Assembly: GCA_018644785.1 (NCBI GenBank)
Contig: JABGPV010000171.1
Location: 1-11,268, forward strand
Origin: Deltaproteobacteria bacterium
GTDB taxonomy: Bacteria > Desulfobacterota > DSM-4660 > Desulfatiglandales > Desulfatiglandaceae
Direction of reading: 5' to 3'
Length of the DNA stretch: 11,268 nucleotides
Shown: positions 1-6,743 of the stretch, one piece after another
Numbering within the stretch: the stretch's first letter is position 1
Layout: every line of letters starts with the position of its first letter
Made by a program: the position numbers and the translations under genes
The notes under the pieces: model-generated
Told to the model about the DNA's origin: nothing
The model's input: only the letters and a program-made list of their open reading frames with translations
The model's database searches: none

Positions 1-336
1 CCAAATATAAATTTCCGCATTCGGGTCCTTTATTTTTTTGGGAATGGTGTACATCAGGCCGGAACTAATGTGATCCGTACCCTCAATGTGAAAGGCATCG
101 AATTCGGGATACGTCCTCACATCTATCAGGTAAGCCTTCTTTTTGCCCGCAATGACATCCTGGTAAACCTGATAAAACTTATCCACACCGACAACCTTAT
201 CGGCCGGAATCAACGCCGCAAAGCTCGCATTCACTTTTTTTTCTTGGGCTTTTAGGGGGTTGTCCCCCGCAAAGGTCATACTTGCCATGCACAGAAACAG
301 CACGATAACGAGTGAAAGAATAATTTGCTTTTTCAT
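1..336 (-). CDS. Secreted rhodanese-like domain protein (partial; C-terminus lies beyond the window)
   Basis: The frame is open for 112 codons from an ATG at 336 to the window edge. A GGGAGG ribosome binding site lies about 10 bases upstream of the start. Residues 1-23 form a classical Sec signal peptide: MKK, a hydrophobic core, then TFA before Gly24. The mature part has the first half of a rhodanese fold. LIDVRTYPEFDAFHIEG (residues 70-86) matches the family's D-V-R...E-F...H-I-x-G signature, with Asp72, Arg74 and Glu78 visible. The catalytic cysteine loop would follow the last visible residues (AEIYIW) and lies outside the window, so catalytic competence cannot be judged. Rhodanese domains bind or transfer sulfane sulfur, and an exported copy would act in the periplasm. 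Its neighbourhood (a TSUP permease and a PhsA-like enzyme) suits a sulfur role, but this is inference. It appears to be transcribed separately from the rsmE stump upstream. Confidence 0.8.
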   Translation of the reverse strand, partial: MKKQIILSLVIVLFLCMASMTFAGDNPLKAQEKKVNASFAALIPADKVVGVDKFYQVYQDVIAGKKKAYLIDVRTYPEFDAFHIEGTDHISSGLMYTIPKKIKDPNAEIYIW

Positions 337-376
337 CTTAAAAAAACCTCCCGTCTGTAAGACATTAAAAGAGCAT

Positions 377-475
377 GGCTCTTCGCGGATTAACGTGAAA
401 ACCTGGATTCCGGCTCAAGCCCGGAATGACCTTAAGGCGTTTTCATATAAGCATCACGCTAATCCGCGATGAACC
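377..475. repeat. Imperfect approx. 99-bp palindrome, REP/MITE-like element
   Basis: Two outer arms of 22 bases (377-398 and 454-475) are inverted copies of each other with 19 of 22 positions matching. The core arm reads CGCGGATTAACGTGA on the left, and TCACGCTAATCCGCG on the right. A second, inner hairpin sits near the centre: ATTCCGG (407-413) pairs with CCGGAAT (421-427) around CTCAAGC. A motif of the type TGGATTCCGG...CCGGAATGAC is common in dispersed palindromic repeats of many bacterial genomes; this is recalled from general knowledge, not searched. The element fills much of the 283-bp gap between the rhodanese gene and the rsmE stump. No transposase is present. The rest of that gap (476-619) has no gene I can support. 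Confidence 0.55.
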
Positions 476-619
476 GAGAGTATTTAACCAGACCCTGAAA
501 CAATCGATTGTCACCCCCTTTCGTTTTCGAGGCCTTACATCTCTGTAGAGTTTAAGAAGCGCTCCGGCACACGTCAAGGCGGTTTATGGAAACGCAGCGC
601 ATTTCCCAAAGCGGCCGCC

Positions 620-859
620 TTAGCCCATGCGAAGATCCCCCCATTCATATTTAACAATGGCCACCAGGACCAGGGCTGCGGTTTCAGCCCTCAGAATCCG
701 GCTGCCCATGGAGACCGGTATAAAACCGGCGTGCTGAGCTGTTGAAACCTCTTCCGGCGTAAACCCTCCCTCAGGACCGACCATTCCCGTAAACCTCCCT
801 GATGGTTCATACTTCTGAAGAAAATCCTTCAGGTCCCGTGACTGTTCCCTTCCTATCAT
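620..859 (-). pseudogene. rsmE: Truncated rsmE remnant (16S rRNA m3U1498 methyltransferase, C-terminal third)
   Basis: The 79 codons contain two diagnostic motifs of the RsmE/SPOUT knotted methyltransferase C-terminus: VGPEGGFTPEE (residues 27-37) and SRILRAETAAL (about residues 53-63), which build the S-adenosylmethionine-binding trefoil knot. RsmE proteins are normally about 240 residues; the PUA-like RNA-binding N-terminal domain and the first part of the SPOUT domain are absent here. An in-frame TAA lies three codons before the ATG, and the stop codon of the TSUP permease gene is only 27 bases upstream, so the missing part is not just outside the called frame. I see no ribosome binding site that makes this a convincing gene. 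It is most simply a stump left by a deletion or insertion. An intact copy elsewhere in the genome is possible. Confidence 0.8.
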
Positions 860-885
860 TATGGTTTATAACCATTCCCTATTGT

Positions 886-2592
886 TTATATCCAGATCTC
901 AATTTTGAAAAAGCGGAAGAAGAGGAAAAACAGGGTGATCGCCAGAACGATCTTCAGGGTTTTCTCACTGAATAGCTTCTGCGCGCGGCTCCCTAACATA
1001 CCGCCGACAAAACCGCCGATGATAATGGAAATCATCAGCCATAGATCCGGCATATATCCATTCAACAGGTAACCGATGAAGGATCCGACACTGCTGAAGC
1101 AGGTACCGATAAGCGAAATCGGAACAGCAACGTACATGGGAAGCGCCCCCAGCGTGGTCATCGCCGGCACCAGCAAAAAACCGCCGCCAATGCCGAAAGA
1201 CCTGGAGACGACCCCAATACCCAGGCCCAGAATACCGAAAAGAAGTGGGTTGATTGTAAACTCTTCACCCCAGAATTTGAATCGATAATCGGTCAAACCG
1301 GTCTTGACGGGCTCAATCCTGCCCATTTCCACGGATTTTCCTTCTTTTTTGGCTTTGGCGACCGCCTCGTTGAATTTTTTAACCATGGCCTTGATGTTTT
1401 TCCGTTTCTCCATGGCCTTGGGCATCATCTCCCTTAGGGTCTGAATACCCATGAGGACCACAAGGACAGCCAGCCATTCTTTATATTGTTTCATCGGCAG
1501 GTATGCCGAGACATATTTTCCCAGCCAGATAGATCCGATGAAAATACCGACACCGAAAGAGATACCCACCGGCCAGGCCACCCGTCTTTCCACCACCGCA
1601 TACCGATAGAAAGAACCTAAGGGTGAGAACAAGGTCAGGGCCATGTTGGAGGGTTTCAGCACATTAGCGGCATTGATGCCCACGGGTCCGGCCGTATGGA
1701 CAACCAGTATCTGGAATGCCGCCATGAGCATGCCCCCGGCGGCGCCAATCATGGAAAAGTATGTGCCCACAAGAATGGCCCCGATAATAATCCAGAGAGG
1801 GTTCATGTAACGACAAGCCAAGTTCAGCCAGAACCCGTTTTTCAACACTCTATAAGAACCGCTCTTGGCGCCGTTGACATAGACATCGAAATCGGTATCA
1901 GGTGGTGTATTTCGGAAAGATTCAAAAGCAGCGGTGAATTTGCCTGTTTTCTTGTCCAACTGAATGGATGTGCCTTTGTCCCAGTATCTACCGCTTCCCT
2001 GGTCGGCCATGACCGTTCGGGAAAAGATCGTTACCTTGCCCACATTAGTGCTCTCTTTGACGATGGTGTTGATGCCGTATGAGGACTCGTTGGCGTATCT
2101 GAGAAAATTCCACTGATCCTCGGACGTGATGGGACCCAACATGGATTTGGCGCCGGCATCAATATCACCAAACTTCTTTTTAAGATAGTACATGGTGGTG
2201 GAGTATATCCCTCCGGTTTTGCCCATAAGAAACGACGGACCACCGAATCTTTTTTTTCCTTCTTTTCCGAAAGCGGCGGTATCGGTGGTTAGCATGTAAT
2301 AGAGTGGTGGAATCGCAGTGTTTTCGCTAAACTTATTTTTCTTTGCCGCTTTTTTAAGTTTTTTCTGTTCAGTAATCCCATCCGTGTCCTTGGTCGCAAA
2401 CATTTTCTGTTGCGCAATCGCGATATACAACTCCTGCCCCGGGGATATGGTACCTTCGATGGTCACAATATCACCGGCTTTGTATTCACTGGAAGATATT
2501 GTAGCCTCTGCATGAGTGATGCCGGGAACTGCAATAAATATGGCAATTGCCAGAATCAATAATGTAGTAAATAATTTCAATACTTTGTTCAT
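886..2592 (-). CDS. TSUP-family (TauE/SafE) permease with large exported N-terminal domain
   Basis: This 568-residue protein starts at an ATG preceded by GGGAGGAAAAC. Residues 1-28 are a signal peptide or first membrane anchor, ending in THA before Glu29. Residues 29 to about 258 are hydrophilic and probably periplasmic; I do not recognise a domain there. From about residue 262 there are roughly eight membrane segments in two halves, separated by a Lys/Glu-rich cytosolic loop (about 390-445). Each half opens with a glycine-rich helix, GTYFSMIGAAGG in the first and GVVSRSFGIGGG in the second, the internal repeat typical of TSUP transporters. Family members export or import small sulfur or organic anions (sulfite, sulfoacetate, taurine-derived products, thiosulfate). 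Usual length is 250-300 residues, so the N-terminal extension is notable. The substrate is not determinable here; sulfite or a related anion is the inference. The upstream membrane-protein gene is on the same strand, 86 bp away, and may be co-transcribed. Confidence 0.85.
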   Translation of the reverse strand: MNKVLKLFTTLLILAIAIFIAVPGITHAEATISSSEYKAGDIVTIEGTISPGQELYIAIAQQKMFATKDTDGITEQKKLKKAAKKNKFSENTAIPPLYYMLTTDTAAFGKEGKKRFGGPSFLMGKTGGIYSTTMYYLKKKFGDIDAGAKSMLGPITSEDQWNFLRYANESSYGINTIVKESTNVGKVTIFSRTVMADQGSGRYWDKGTSIQLDKKTGKFTAAFESFRNTPPDTDFDVYVNGAKSGSYRVLKNGFWLNLACRYMNPLWIIIGAILVGTYFSMIGAAGGMLMAAFQILVVHTAGPVGINAANVLKPSNMALTLFSPLGSFYRYAVVERRVAWPVGISFGVGIFIGSIWLGKYVSAYLPMKQYKEWLAVLVVLMGIQTLREMMPKAMEKRKNIKAMVKKFNEAVAKAKKEGKSVEMGRIEPVKTGLTDYRFKFWGEEFTINPLLFGILGLGIGVVSRSFGIGGGFLLVPAMTTLGALPMYVAVPISLIGTCFSSVGSFIGYLLNGYMPDLWLMISIIIGGFVGGMLGSRAQKLFSEKTLKIVLAITLFFLFFRFFKIEIWI

Positions 2593-2678
2593 GTTTTCCT
2601 CCCTTATTTGAATGTTTTCTTCAATTAATTTAAACTAACTAAGAAAAAAATACCCCCTTTCCTCATGAACTTATGATA

Positions 2679-3083
2679 CTATTTTTTTAACTTAAAATAC
2701 TGAATTGCCAATACTGCGCCCAACTCACTACAGACAATGCCGATTATTAAGAAAACCATAAGATCCCCGCTATTAAACAAGTTTTCACCCATTATATTTA
2801 CGGATATTAAAATCAAGATGGAGTAAGTGATTAAAACGTTTAAAATACCTGATATCATAGCGGATATCTGTTTATATCTTAGCAGATCCCTTGCCTTATC
2901 CAGCAGGGAGTATCCTGTTATTGCGGTATTCAGAGCTATTATCCACGGAATAAATTTGAGAACTGAAAAGATATTAAGGAAGGTAGAGAAAAACAGAACA
3001 ATGAGTATTGCACCCAATACACCCGCAAGGATTGAATAGGCGATTTTACCCAGTAGAGAAAAACTATTTTTAGTAAGACCCAT
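2679..3083 (-). CDS. Hypothetical small integral membrane protein, four predicted helices
   Basis: I do not recognise this family. From the Met at 3083 (MGLTKNSFSLLGK) the product is 134 residues with about four hydrophobic segments: ILAGVLGAILIVLFFSTF, a shorter one around FIPWIIALNTAITGY, ISGILNVLITYSILILI, and VFLIIGIVCSELGAVLAI. A short basic stretch (DKARDLLRYKQ) lies between segments two and three, and the C-terminus is lysine-rich. The frame stays open upstream to an ATG at 3182, which would add 33 residues, but that extension is not hydrophobic or family-like and neither start has a convincing ribosome binding site, so I chose the internal Met. Base composition is clearly more AT-rich than the downstream TSUP gene. 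It could be an accessory membrane partner of the permease or simply an orphan gene. Confidence 0.5.
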   Translation of the reverse strand: MGLTKNSFSLLGKIAYSILAGVLGAILIVLFFSTFLNIFSVLKFIPWIIALNTAITGYSLLDKARDLLRYKQISAMISGILNVLITYSILILISVNIMGENLFNSGDLMVFLIIGIVCSELGAVLAIQYFKLKK

Positions 3084-3410
3084 TGTATTTAATATATAAT
3101 TTCCATTAGTGTGAAATACCAGCCCTTTCAAGGTAGTACTCTCACCTGCTCCTTTTGGCGAGAATCTTGGATGTAGAAACATGTGGAGTATTCTTGCAGC
3201 TTTTCCGCTTCGGTTGCGGCTTTTTTGGTCCTCGGGGATGTTTTTGAAAAGTTGAAAGTCTTATATTACCCGCAAGTTCTTTAAGTAATTGGGATAGCTT
3301 AGCTGAAGGATGAACTTAAAGCGCAATAATTTTGTTGTACAAAGAAAATACGGCGCCTGAAGCTGAATCGTTTGAGAGATCGGCATGTAATATAAATAAT
3401 TTCATATGGG

Positions 3411-3442
3411 AGTGCAATAAAAGTTTTGCACTTACCGGTAAG
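3411..3442. promoter_or_regulatory. Adjacent palindromes, possible activator binding sites
   Basis: AGTGCAA (3411-3417) and TTGCACT (3426-3432) form a perfect 7-bp inverted repeat with an 8-base spacer. Overlapping its end is the perfect 12-bp palindrome CTTACCGGTAAG (3431-3442). They lie roughly 195-225 bp upstream of the start point predicted from the sigma-54 promoter candidate. Enhancer sites for sigma-54 activators usually lie 80-200 bp upstream, so these are at or slightly beyond that range. The symmetry is seen directly; the regulatory role is inferred. Confidence 0.35.
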
Positions 3443-3609
3443 ACTCTCCTCCATATTTGGAAATTGTTTAACAAAATCAATTTTCACATAAGAATGATAG
3501 ACGCCCTCTTTAAATATTAAGCAAAAATATAAACATGTTACACGTATTCAAGCACGCCTTAAACCGCTATACTGGAAATATGACATTAAATAAAAAGTTA
3601 TGATGTTCC

Positions 3610-3625
3610 AGGCATACTATTTGCA
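3610..3625 (+). promoter_or_regulatory. Candidate sigma-54 (-24/-12) promoter
   Basis: The sequence AGGCATACTATTTGCA matches the RpoN consensus TGGCAC-N5-TTGCA at nine of eleven defined positions. The essential GG (3611-3612) and GC (3623-3624) are separated by exactly 10 bases. Transcription would start near 3636, just before the signal-peptide ORF at 3668 and about 310 bases before the molybdoenzyme gene. If real, the promoter would need an ATP-dependent enhancer-binding activator, which is not encoded in this window. It may serve the whole operon, or it may have belonged to the decayed secreted-protein gene. Confidence 0.5.
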
Positions 3626-3667
3626 GAAATCCCGATGGCATTAAAAAGTTTTTAAGAGGAGAGATTA

Positions 3668-3781
3668 ATGAAAAAACTATTGACAATCGGTATGACAATC
3701 CTGCTGCTTGTTGTTTTAACATTGCCTGCCATGGCAGTTAAAAACAGGCGCAATCGCTCCAAAGACAATCTCTCTACTTGA
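3668..3781 (+). pseudogene. 37-codon signal-peptide ORF, probable remnant of a secreted-protein gene
   Basis: An ATG with a strong purine-rich ribosome binding site (AAGAGGAGAG, 5 to 8 bases upstream) opens a textbook signal peptide: MKKLLTIGMTILLLVVLTLP followed by AMA at residues 21-23. The frame then ends after only 14 further residues (VKNRRNRSKDNLST). Just after the cleavage site, the next frame reads LKTGAIAPKTISL, which loosely resembles the beginning of redoxin domains (G-x-x-A-P-x-F-x-L). A third frame continues open from there to about 3862. This pattern suggests a frameshifted, decayed exported protein, possibly thioredoxin/peroxiredoxin-like, though that assignment is weak. The alternative is a genuine very short exported peptide or a leader ORF of the operon. 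It lies 32 bases downstream of the predicted sigma-54 start point. Confidence 0.4.
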
Positions 3782-3943
3782 ACGGCTGTTCAGGTAAATG
3801 GGCACAACGGATGAAGGGCAATCGAATCTCATTCCATAGCAGCCCATGCGGGTGGTAGTAATACAGAGAAAGTTAAATAATTATATTCTTAAACAAGTTG
3901 CAAAAATTCAAAAAAGCGAAATCAAAGAAAAGGGAGGAAAGGC

Positions 3944-6028
3944 ATGACGAAAGAGATATTCAGTCTCTGTTTTATGTGTTCTGTGCGTTGTCCCATTAAG
4001 GTGCAGGTCACAGACGGCCTCGTCAAGTTCATTGAGGGCAATCCCCATGTGGCGGGGATTGAAGGAAGCCTCTGCCCCAGAGGATCAGCAGGTATTTCCC
4101 TGCTCTATGACGATGAAAGAGTAAAGGACCCGATGATCCGGGTGGGCGAGCGGGGCGAAGGGCACTGGAAAAAGGCCACATGGGATGAGGCCCTTGACTT
4201 TGTCGCCGAAAAGCTAAAACCGATCATTGAAGAGCACGGGGGGCACAGCGTCGTCATCGGTGAGCGCACACAACTTGCCACACATGCCACGAAAACCTTT
4301 TTGAAAGCAATCGGTTCTCCCAATCAGTTTACCCATGACTCCCTATGCAAGGGTTCGGTGAACACGGCCTGCCGCTCGCTTTTCGGCTACACAGACGCTC
4401 AGATGAACATGGACTATGGAAATACAAAACATATCGTGCTCTATGGGCGAAATCTGTTTGAGTCTCTTTCGGTGAAAGAAGTAAACAACATGATGAAGGG
4501 CTTGGAGAAAGGAGCCGAACTCACCTACATCGATCCCAGGGTCACTGTGACCGCTACCAAGGCACGACGATATTGGATGATCCGCCCCGGCACCGATCTT
4601 GCCCTCAACTACGCCCTTATCCACGTGATACTCAAAGAAAACTTATACGATACCGAATATGTCCACAGGTGGGTCCAGGGTCTGGCCGCCCTTCAGGATT
4701 TCATTGGTCCCTATACACCGGAATGGGCTGAGGAGGAGACAGGAATTCCTGCCGGCGCCATTGTGGACCTGGCACGAAGGGTGAGCAAGGCCAAGCCTCA
4801 GGTCATCTTTCATTTCGGATATCGAGGCGCCAACCACCCTAATGAGATCTACCTCCGCCGCTCCATTATGATCTTGAACAGCCTCATGGGAAGTGTTGAG
4901 GCAAAAGGAGGCTTCTTTTTCAAGAAAGGCCCGGGCGAAGAAGGGGGCAAACCCGCAAGGAAGCTCACGGAACAGGATTTTCCCAAGATCGAAGTTCCTC
5001 GCTTCGACAAAGTAGGAACACCGGAGTTCCCGCTGCCTGATCCAAACCATGGTGTGGGCCAGATGCTGCCCAACGCCATCCTCAATGAAGACCCCTACCC
5101 AATCAAGGCGTTGATTGCCTTTCGCTTTGATCCATTAATGTCCATACCCGATACCAATCTTACCAAGAAAGCATTAGAGAAACTTGATCTGATTGTAGCC
5201 ATTGATATTAACTACAGTGATATTGCATGGCATGCGGATGTTATCCTTCCGGAGTCCACCTACCTTGAACGAACCGACTCTATCCAGCAAGCCAATGCTC
5301 TCAAGCCTCAGATGTTTTTGAGGAGACAGGCCGTTCCTCCCCGGTACAACACCCGGGAGGGGGCCATGATCCTTAAACAGATCGCCGACCGCATCGGTAC
5401 AGGGAAGTATTTTCCCTATGAAAACATGGAAGATCTGGTCAAATGGCAACTTGAAGGGACAGGCTTTAAGATTGAGGACTTTGACGCCAAGGGTTTTGTG
5501 GCTTATGGGAAAAACAAAATCTTCTGGGACCGAAAGGACGGAATCAAATTCAAGACCCCATCCGGGAAGATTGAATTCAAATCATCCCTTTTGGAGGACG
5601 CGGGATTCGAGTCATTTCCCGCCTATGAGCACATGCCCTCACCGCCAGAGGGCTACTTCAGACTTGTGGTGGGCCGAAATGCCGTCCATACCCATGTTTC
5701 CACACAGAACAACCCTTACTTAAATGAAATTTGCCCGGAGAATCTTCTCTGGATCAATTCAGAGAAGGCGGAAGAGCTGGGCATCAGTGACGGTGATTTG
5801 GTGGAAGTAGCTTCCAAGGTTGGCAGTGGCACAATCAAGGCGTTCGTTACCGACCTCATCCACGCGGAAGCTGCTTTTATGCTTCACGGCTTTGGCCATG
5901 AGGCGGAGCGGGCCACACGCTCATATCAGAAGGGTGTTAATGATGCGCTACTCCAGGAGAATATCTCGGATCTGATTGGTGGAAGCCCGGCCCTGCACCA
6001 CACTTTCGTATCCGTAAAACCGGCATAA
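3944..6028 (+). CDS. Cytoplasmic PhsA/PsrA-like molybdopterin oxidoreductase, catalytic subunit
   Basis: The 694-residue product starts at an ATG preceded by GGGAGG at a 6-base gap. A [4Fe-4S] motif opens the protein: Cys9, Cys12, Cys16 and Cys44 (C-x2-C-x3-C-x27-C, followed by PRG). The bis-molybdopterin-guanine-dinucleotide domains follow, with HWKKATWDEAL near residue 74. Cys135, in THDSLCKGS, is the likely Mo/W ligand. The C-terminal cofactor-binding domain (about 567-690) contains STQNNPYLNE and LGISDGDLVEVAS. No twin-arginine signal is present, so it should act in the cytoplasm, unlike periplasmic PhsA/PsrA. The overall pattern fits thiosulfate/polysulfide reductase-like members of the DMSO reductase superfamily. 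Formate dehydrogenases have Sec/Cys followed by His at the ligand; here Lys follows. The ligand codon is TGC, not TGA. Substrate and direction are unproven. It heads an operon with an electron-transfer subunit 20 bp downstream and NAD-linked subunits beyond. Confidence 0.85.
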   Translation: MTKEIFSLCFMCSVRCPIKVQVTDGLVKFIEGNPHVAGIEGSLCPRGSAGISLLYDDERVKDPMIRVGERGEGHWKKATWDEALDFVAEKLKPIIEEHGGHSVVIGERTQLATHATKTFLKAIGSPNQFTHDSLCKGSVNTACRSLFGYTDAQMNMDYGNTKHIVLYGRNLFESLSVKEVNNMMKGLEKGAELTYIDPRVTVTATKARRYWMIRPGTDLALNYALIHVILKENLYDTEYVHRWVQGLAALQDFIGPYTPEWAEEETGIPAGAIVDLARRVSKAKPQVIFHFGYRGANHPNEIYLRRSIMILNSLMGSVEAKGGFFFKKGPGEEGGKPARKLTEQDFPKIEVPRFDKVGTPEFPLPDPNHGVGQMLPNAILNEDPYPIKALIAFRFDPLMSIPDTNLTKKALEKLDLIVAIDINYSDIAWHADVILPESTYLERTDSIQQANALKPQMFLRRQAVPPRYNTREGAMILKQIADRIGTGKYFPYENMEDLVKWQLEGTGFKIEDFDAKGFVAYGKNKIFWDRKDGIKFKTPSGKIEFKSSLLEDAGFESFPAYEHMPSPPEGYFRLVVGRNAVHTHVSTQNNPYLNEICPENLLWINSEKAEELGISDGDLVEVASKVGSGTIKAFVTDLIHAEAAFMLHGFGHEAERATRSYQKGVNDALLQENISDLIGGSPALHHTFVSVKPA

Positions 6029-6048
6029 TAAGCTATTGGAGGAGAACA

Positions 6049-6570
6049 ATGAGCAAATATTTCATGTTGCAGGATCAGCAGAAATGTATTGGCTGTCATT
6101 CATGCGAAATTGCCTGTAAGAGCAATAAAGGTCTGCCCGCAAGCTCGAGACCCTGCCAGATAATCACTGTGGGCCCCAAGTTTTTCAACGGCAGACCGCG
6201 GGCATCCTATATTTTTATGCCCTGTTTTCATTGTGAAAACCCCTGGTGCATAGCCTCCTGTCCCACAGGGGCCATGCAGAGGAGGCCACACGATGGGATC
6301 GTTTTCGTGAATCACAATCTCTGTGTTGGGTGTAAGACCTGCATCTCCGCGTGCCCCTGGGGCGCGCCTCAGTGGAACTCGGAGACTGGAAAGGTAGTCA
6401 AGTGTGATTACTGTATGGACCGGATCGACCTGGGGCTCAAACCGGTCTGCGTTACGATCTGCACCTCCCATTGCCTTAATTTTGACGTAACCGAAAAGAT
6501 GCCGCTCATGAAGCGGGAGCGTTACGCTCAGGCAATGGCCTCCACAAAAGGTGCGGCACACCTAGAATAA
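6049..6570 (+). CDS. Four-[4Fe-4S] ferredoxin-like electron transfer subunit (DmsB/PhsB type)
   Basis: The 173-residue protein begins 20 bp after the catalytic gene, with GGAGGAG as ribosome binding site. It has sixteen conserved cysteines in the standard order: C13-x2-C16-x2-C19-x3-C23; C59-x2-C62-x4-C67-x3-C71; C92-x2-C95-x2-C98-x3-C102; and C119-x2-C122-x11-C134-x3-C138. These bind four cubane clusters in the family that includes DmsB, PhsB, PsrB, FdhB and HycB. It has no C-terminal membrane helix and no signal peptide, and no NrfD/PsrC-like quinone-reacting subunit is encoded beside it. Electrons are therefore likely passed to the NuoE/F/G-like subunits encoded next rather than to the quinone pool. 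The pairing with the catalytic subunit is supported by adjacency and family precedent. Confidence 0.9.
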   Translation: MSKYFMLQDQQKCIGCHSCEIACKSNKGLPASSRPCQIITVGPKFFNGRPRASYIFMPCFHCENPWCIASCPTGAMQRRPHDGIVFVNHNLCVGCKTCISACPWGAPQWNSETGKVVKCDYCMDRIDLGLKPVCVTICTSHCLNFDVTEKMPLMKRERYAQAMASTKGAAHLE

Positions 6571-6743
6571 TAGATGCCTACAAAACCCCCTAACCGGGTC
6601 GGAGGCCTCGAGATCCCTTTGAGAAAGAGGGAGACCTATTTCACTCTCTCCATTGAAATAGCACCTTCAAATCCTCCCCTTCCAAAAGGGAGTGAGAGCG
6701 ATTTTGGCAGGGGAATCCTTCACTAACAAGAGGAGCATGATTC
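6571..6743. other. 173-bp intra-operon spacer with short repeats
   Basis: No gene is seen. The spacer holds purine- and pyrimidine-rich tracts and weak symmetry: TCACTC near 6640 against GAGTGA near 6691, and a small hairpin TCCCCTTCCAAAAGGGA around 6674-6690. It resembles a degenerate palindromic repeat of the kind often found between genes. A processing site or partial terminator that lowers expression of the downstream NAD module relative to the catalytic genes is possible but unproven. Confidence 0.3.

Larger units (their letters stand above)
3183..3667. other. AT-rich intergenic region with no supportable gene
   Basis: Short open frames occur on both strands (about 3299-3520), but they overlap each other, lack ribosome binding sites and have no recognisable motifs, so I do not call them. 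The stretch holds two adjacent palindromes at 3411-3442 and a sigma-54-type promoter candidate at 3610-3625 (listed separately). It separates the divergent minus-strand genes from the plus-strand operon and is the natural control region for that operon. Confidence 0.6.

Noticed and set aside
500..511. Perfect 12-bp palindrome ACAATCGATTGT
   Set aside because: It is a single isolated copy with no clear promoter beside it; it could be chance, so it is not called as an operator.
3110..3170. Minus-strand leader segment with GCCAAAAGGAGCA, faintly like part of a glycine riboswitch
   Set aside because: The other conserved glycine-riboswitch blocks, such as CUCUCAGG, are missing, and the downstream gene is not a glycine gene.
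3200..3228. CCGC...GCGG followed by six T residues, terminator-like on the plus strand
   Set aside because: The stem is only 4 bp and no plus-strand gene lies upstream for it to terminate.
3299..3520. Overlapping 62-codon open frames on both strands
   Set aside because: They have no ribosome binding sites and no motifs, overlap each other in antisense, and lie in AT-rich spacer.
4323..4400. Possible selenocysteine at the catalytic position of the molybdoenzyme
   Set aside because: The codon is TGC (Cys), the frame has no internal TGA, and no SECIS element is needed.
4105..5449. Long open frames antisense to the molybdoenzyme gene
   Set aside because: They are shadow frames of a well-supported coding sequence; their translations show no domain motifs.
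6708..6730. TGGCAGGGGAATCCTT before the nuoE-like gene as a second sigma-54 promoter
   Set aside because: The -12 GC element is absent; CT occupies that position.
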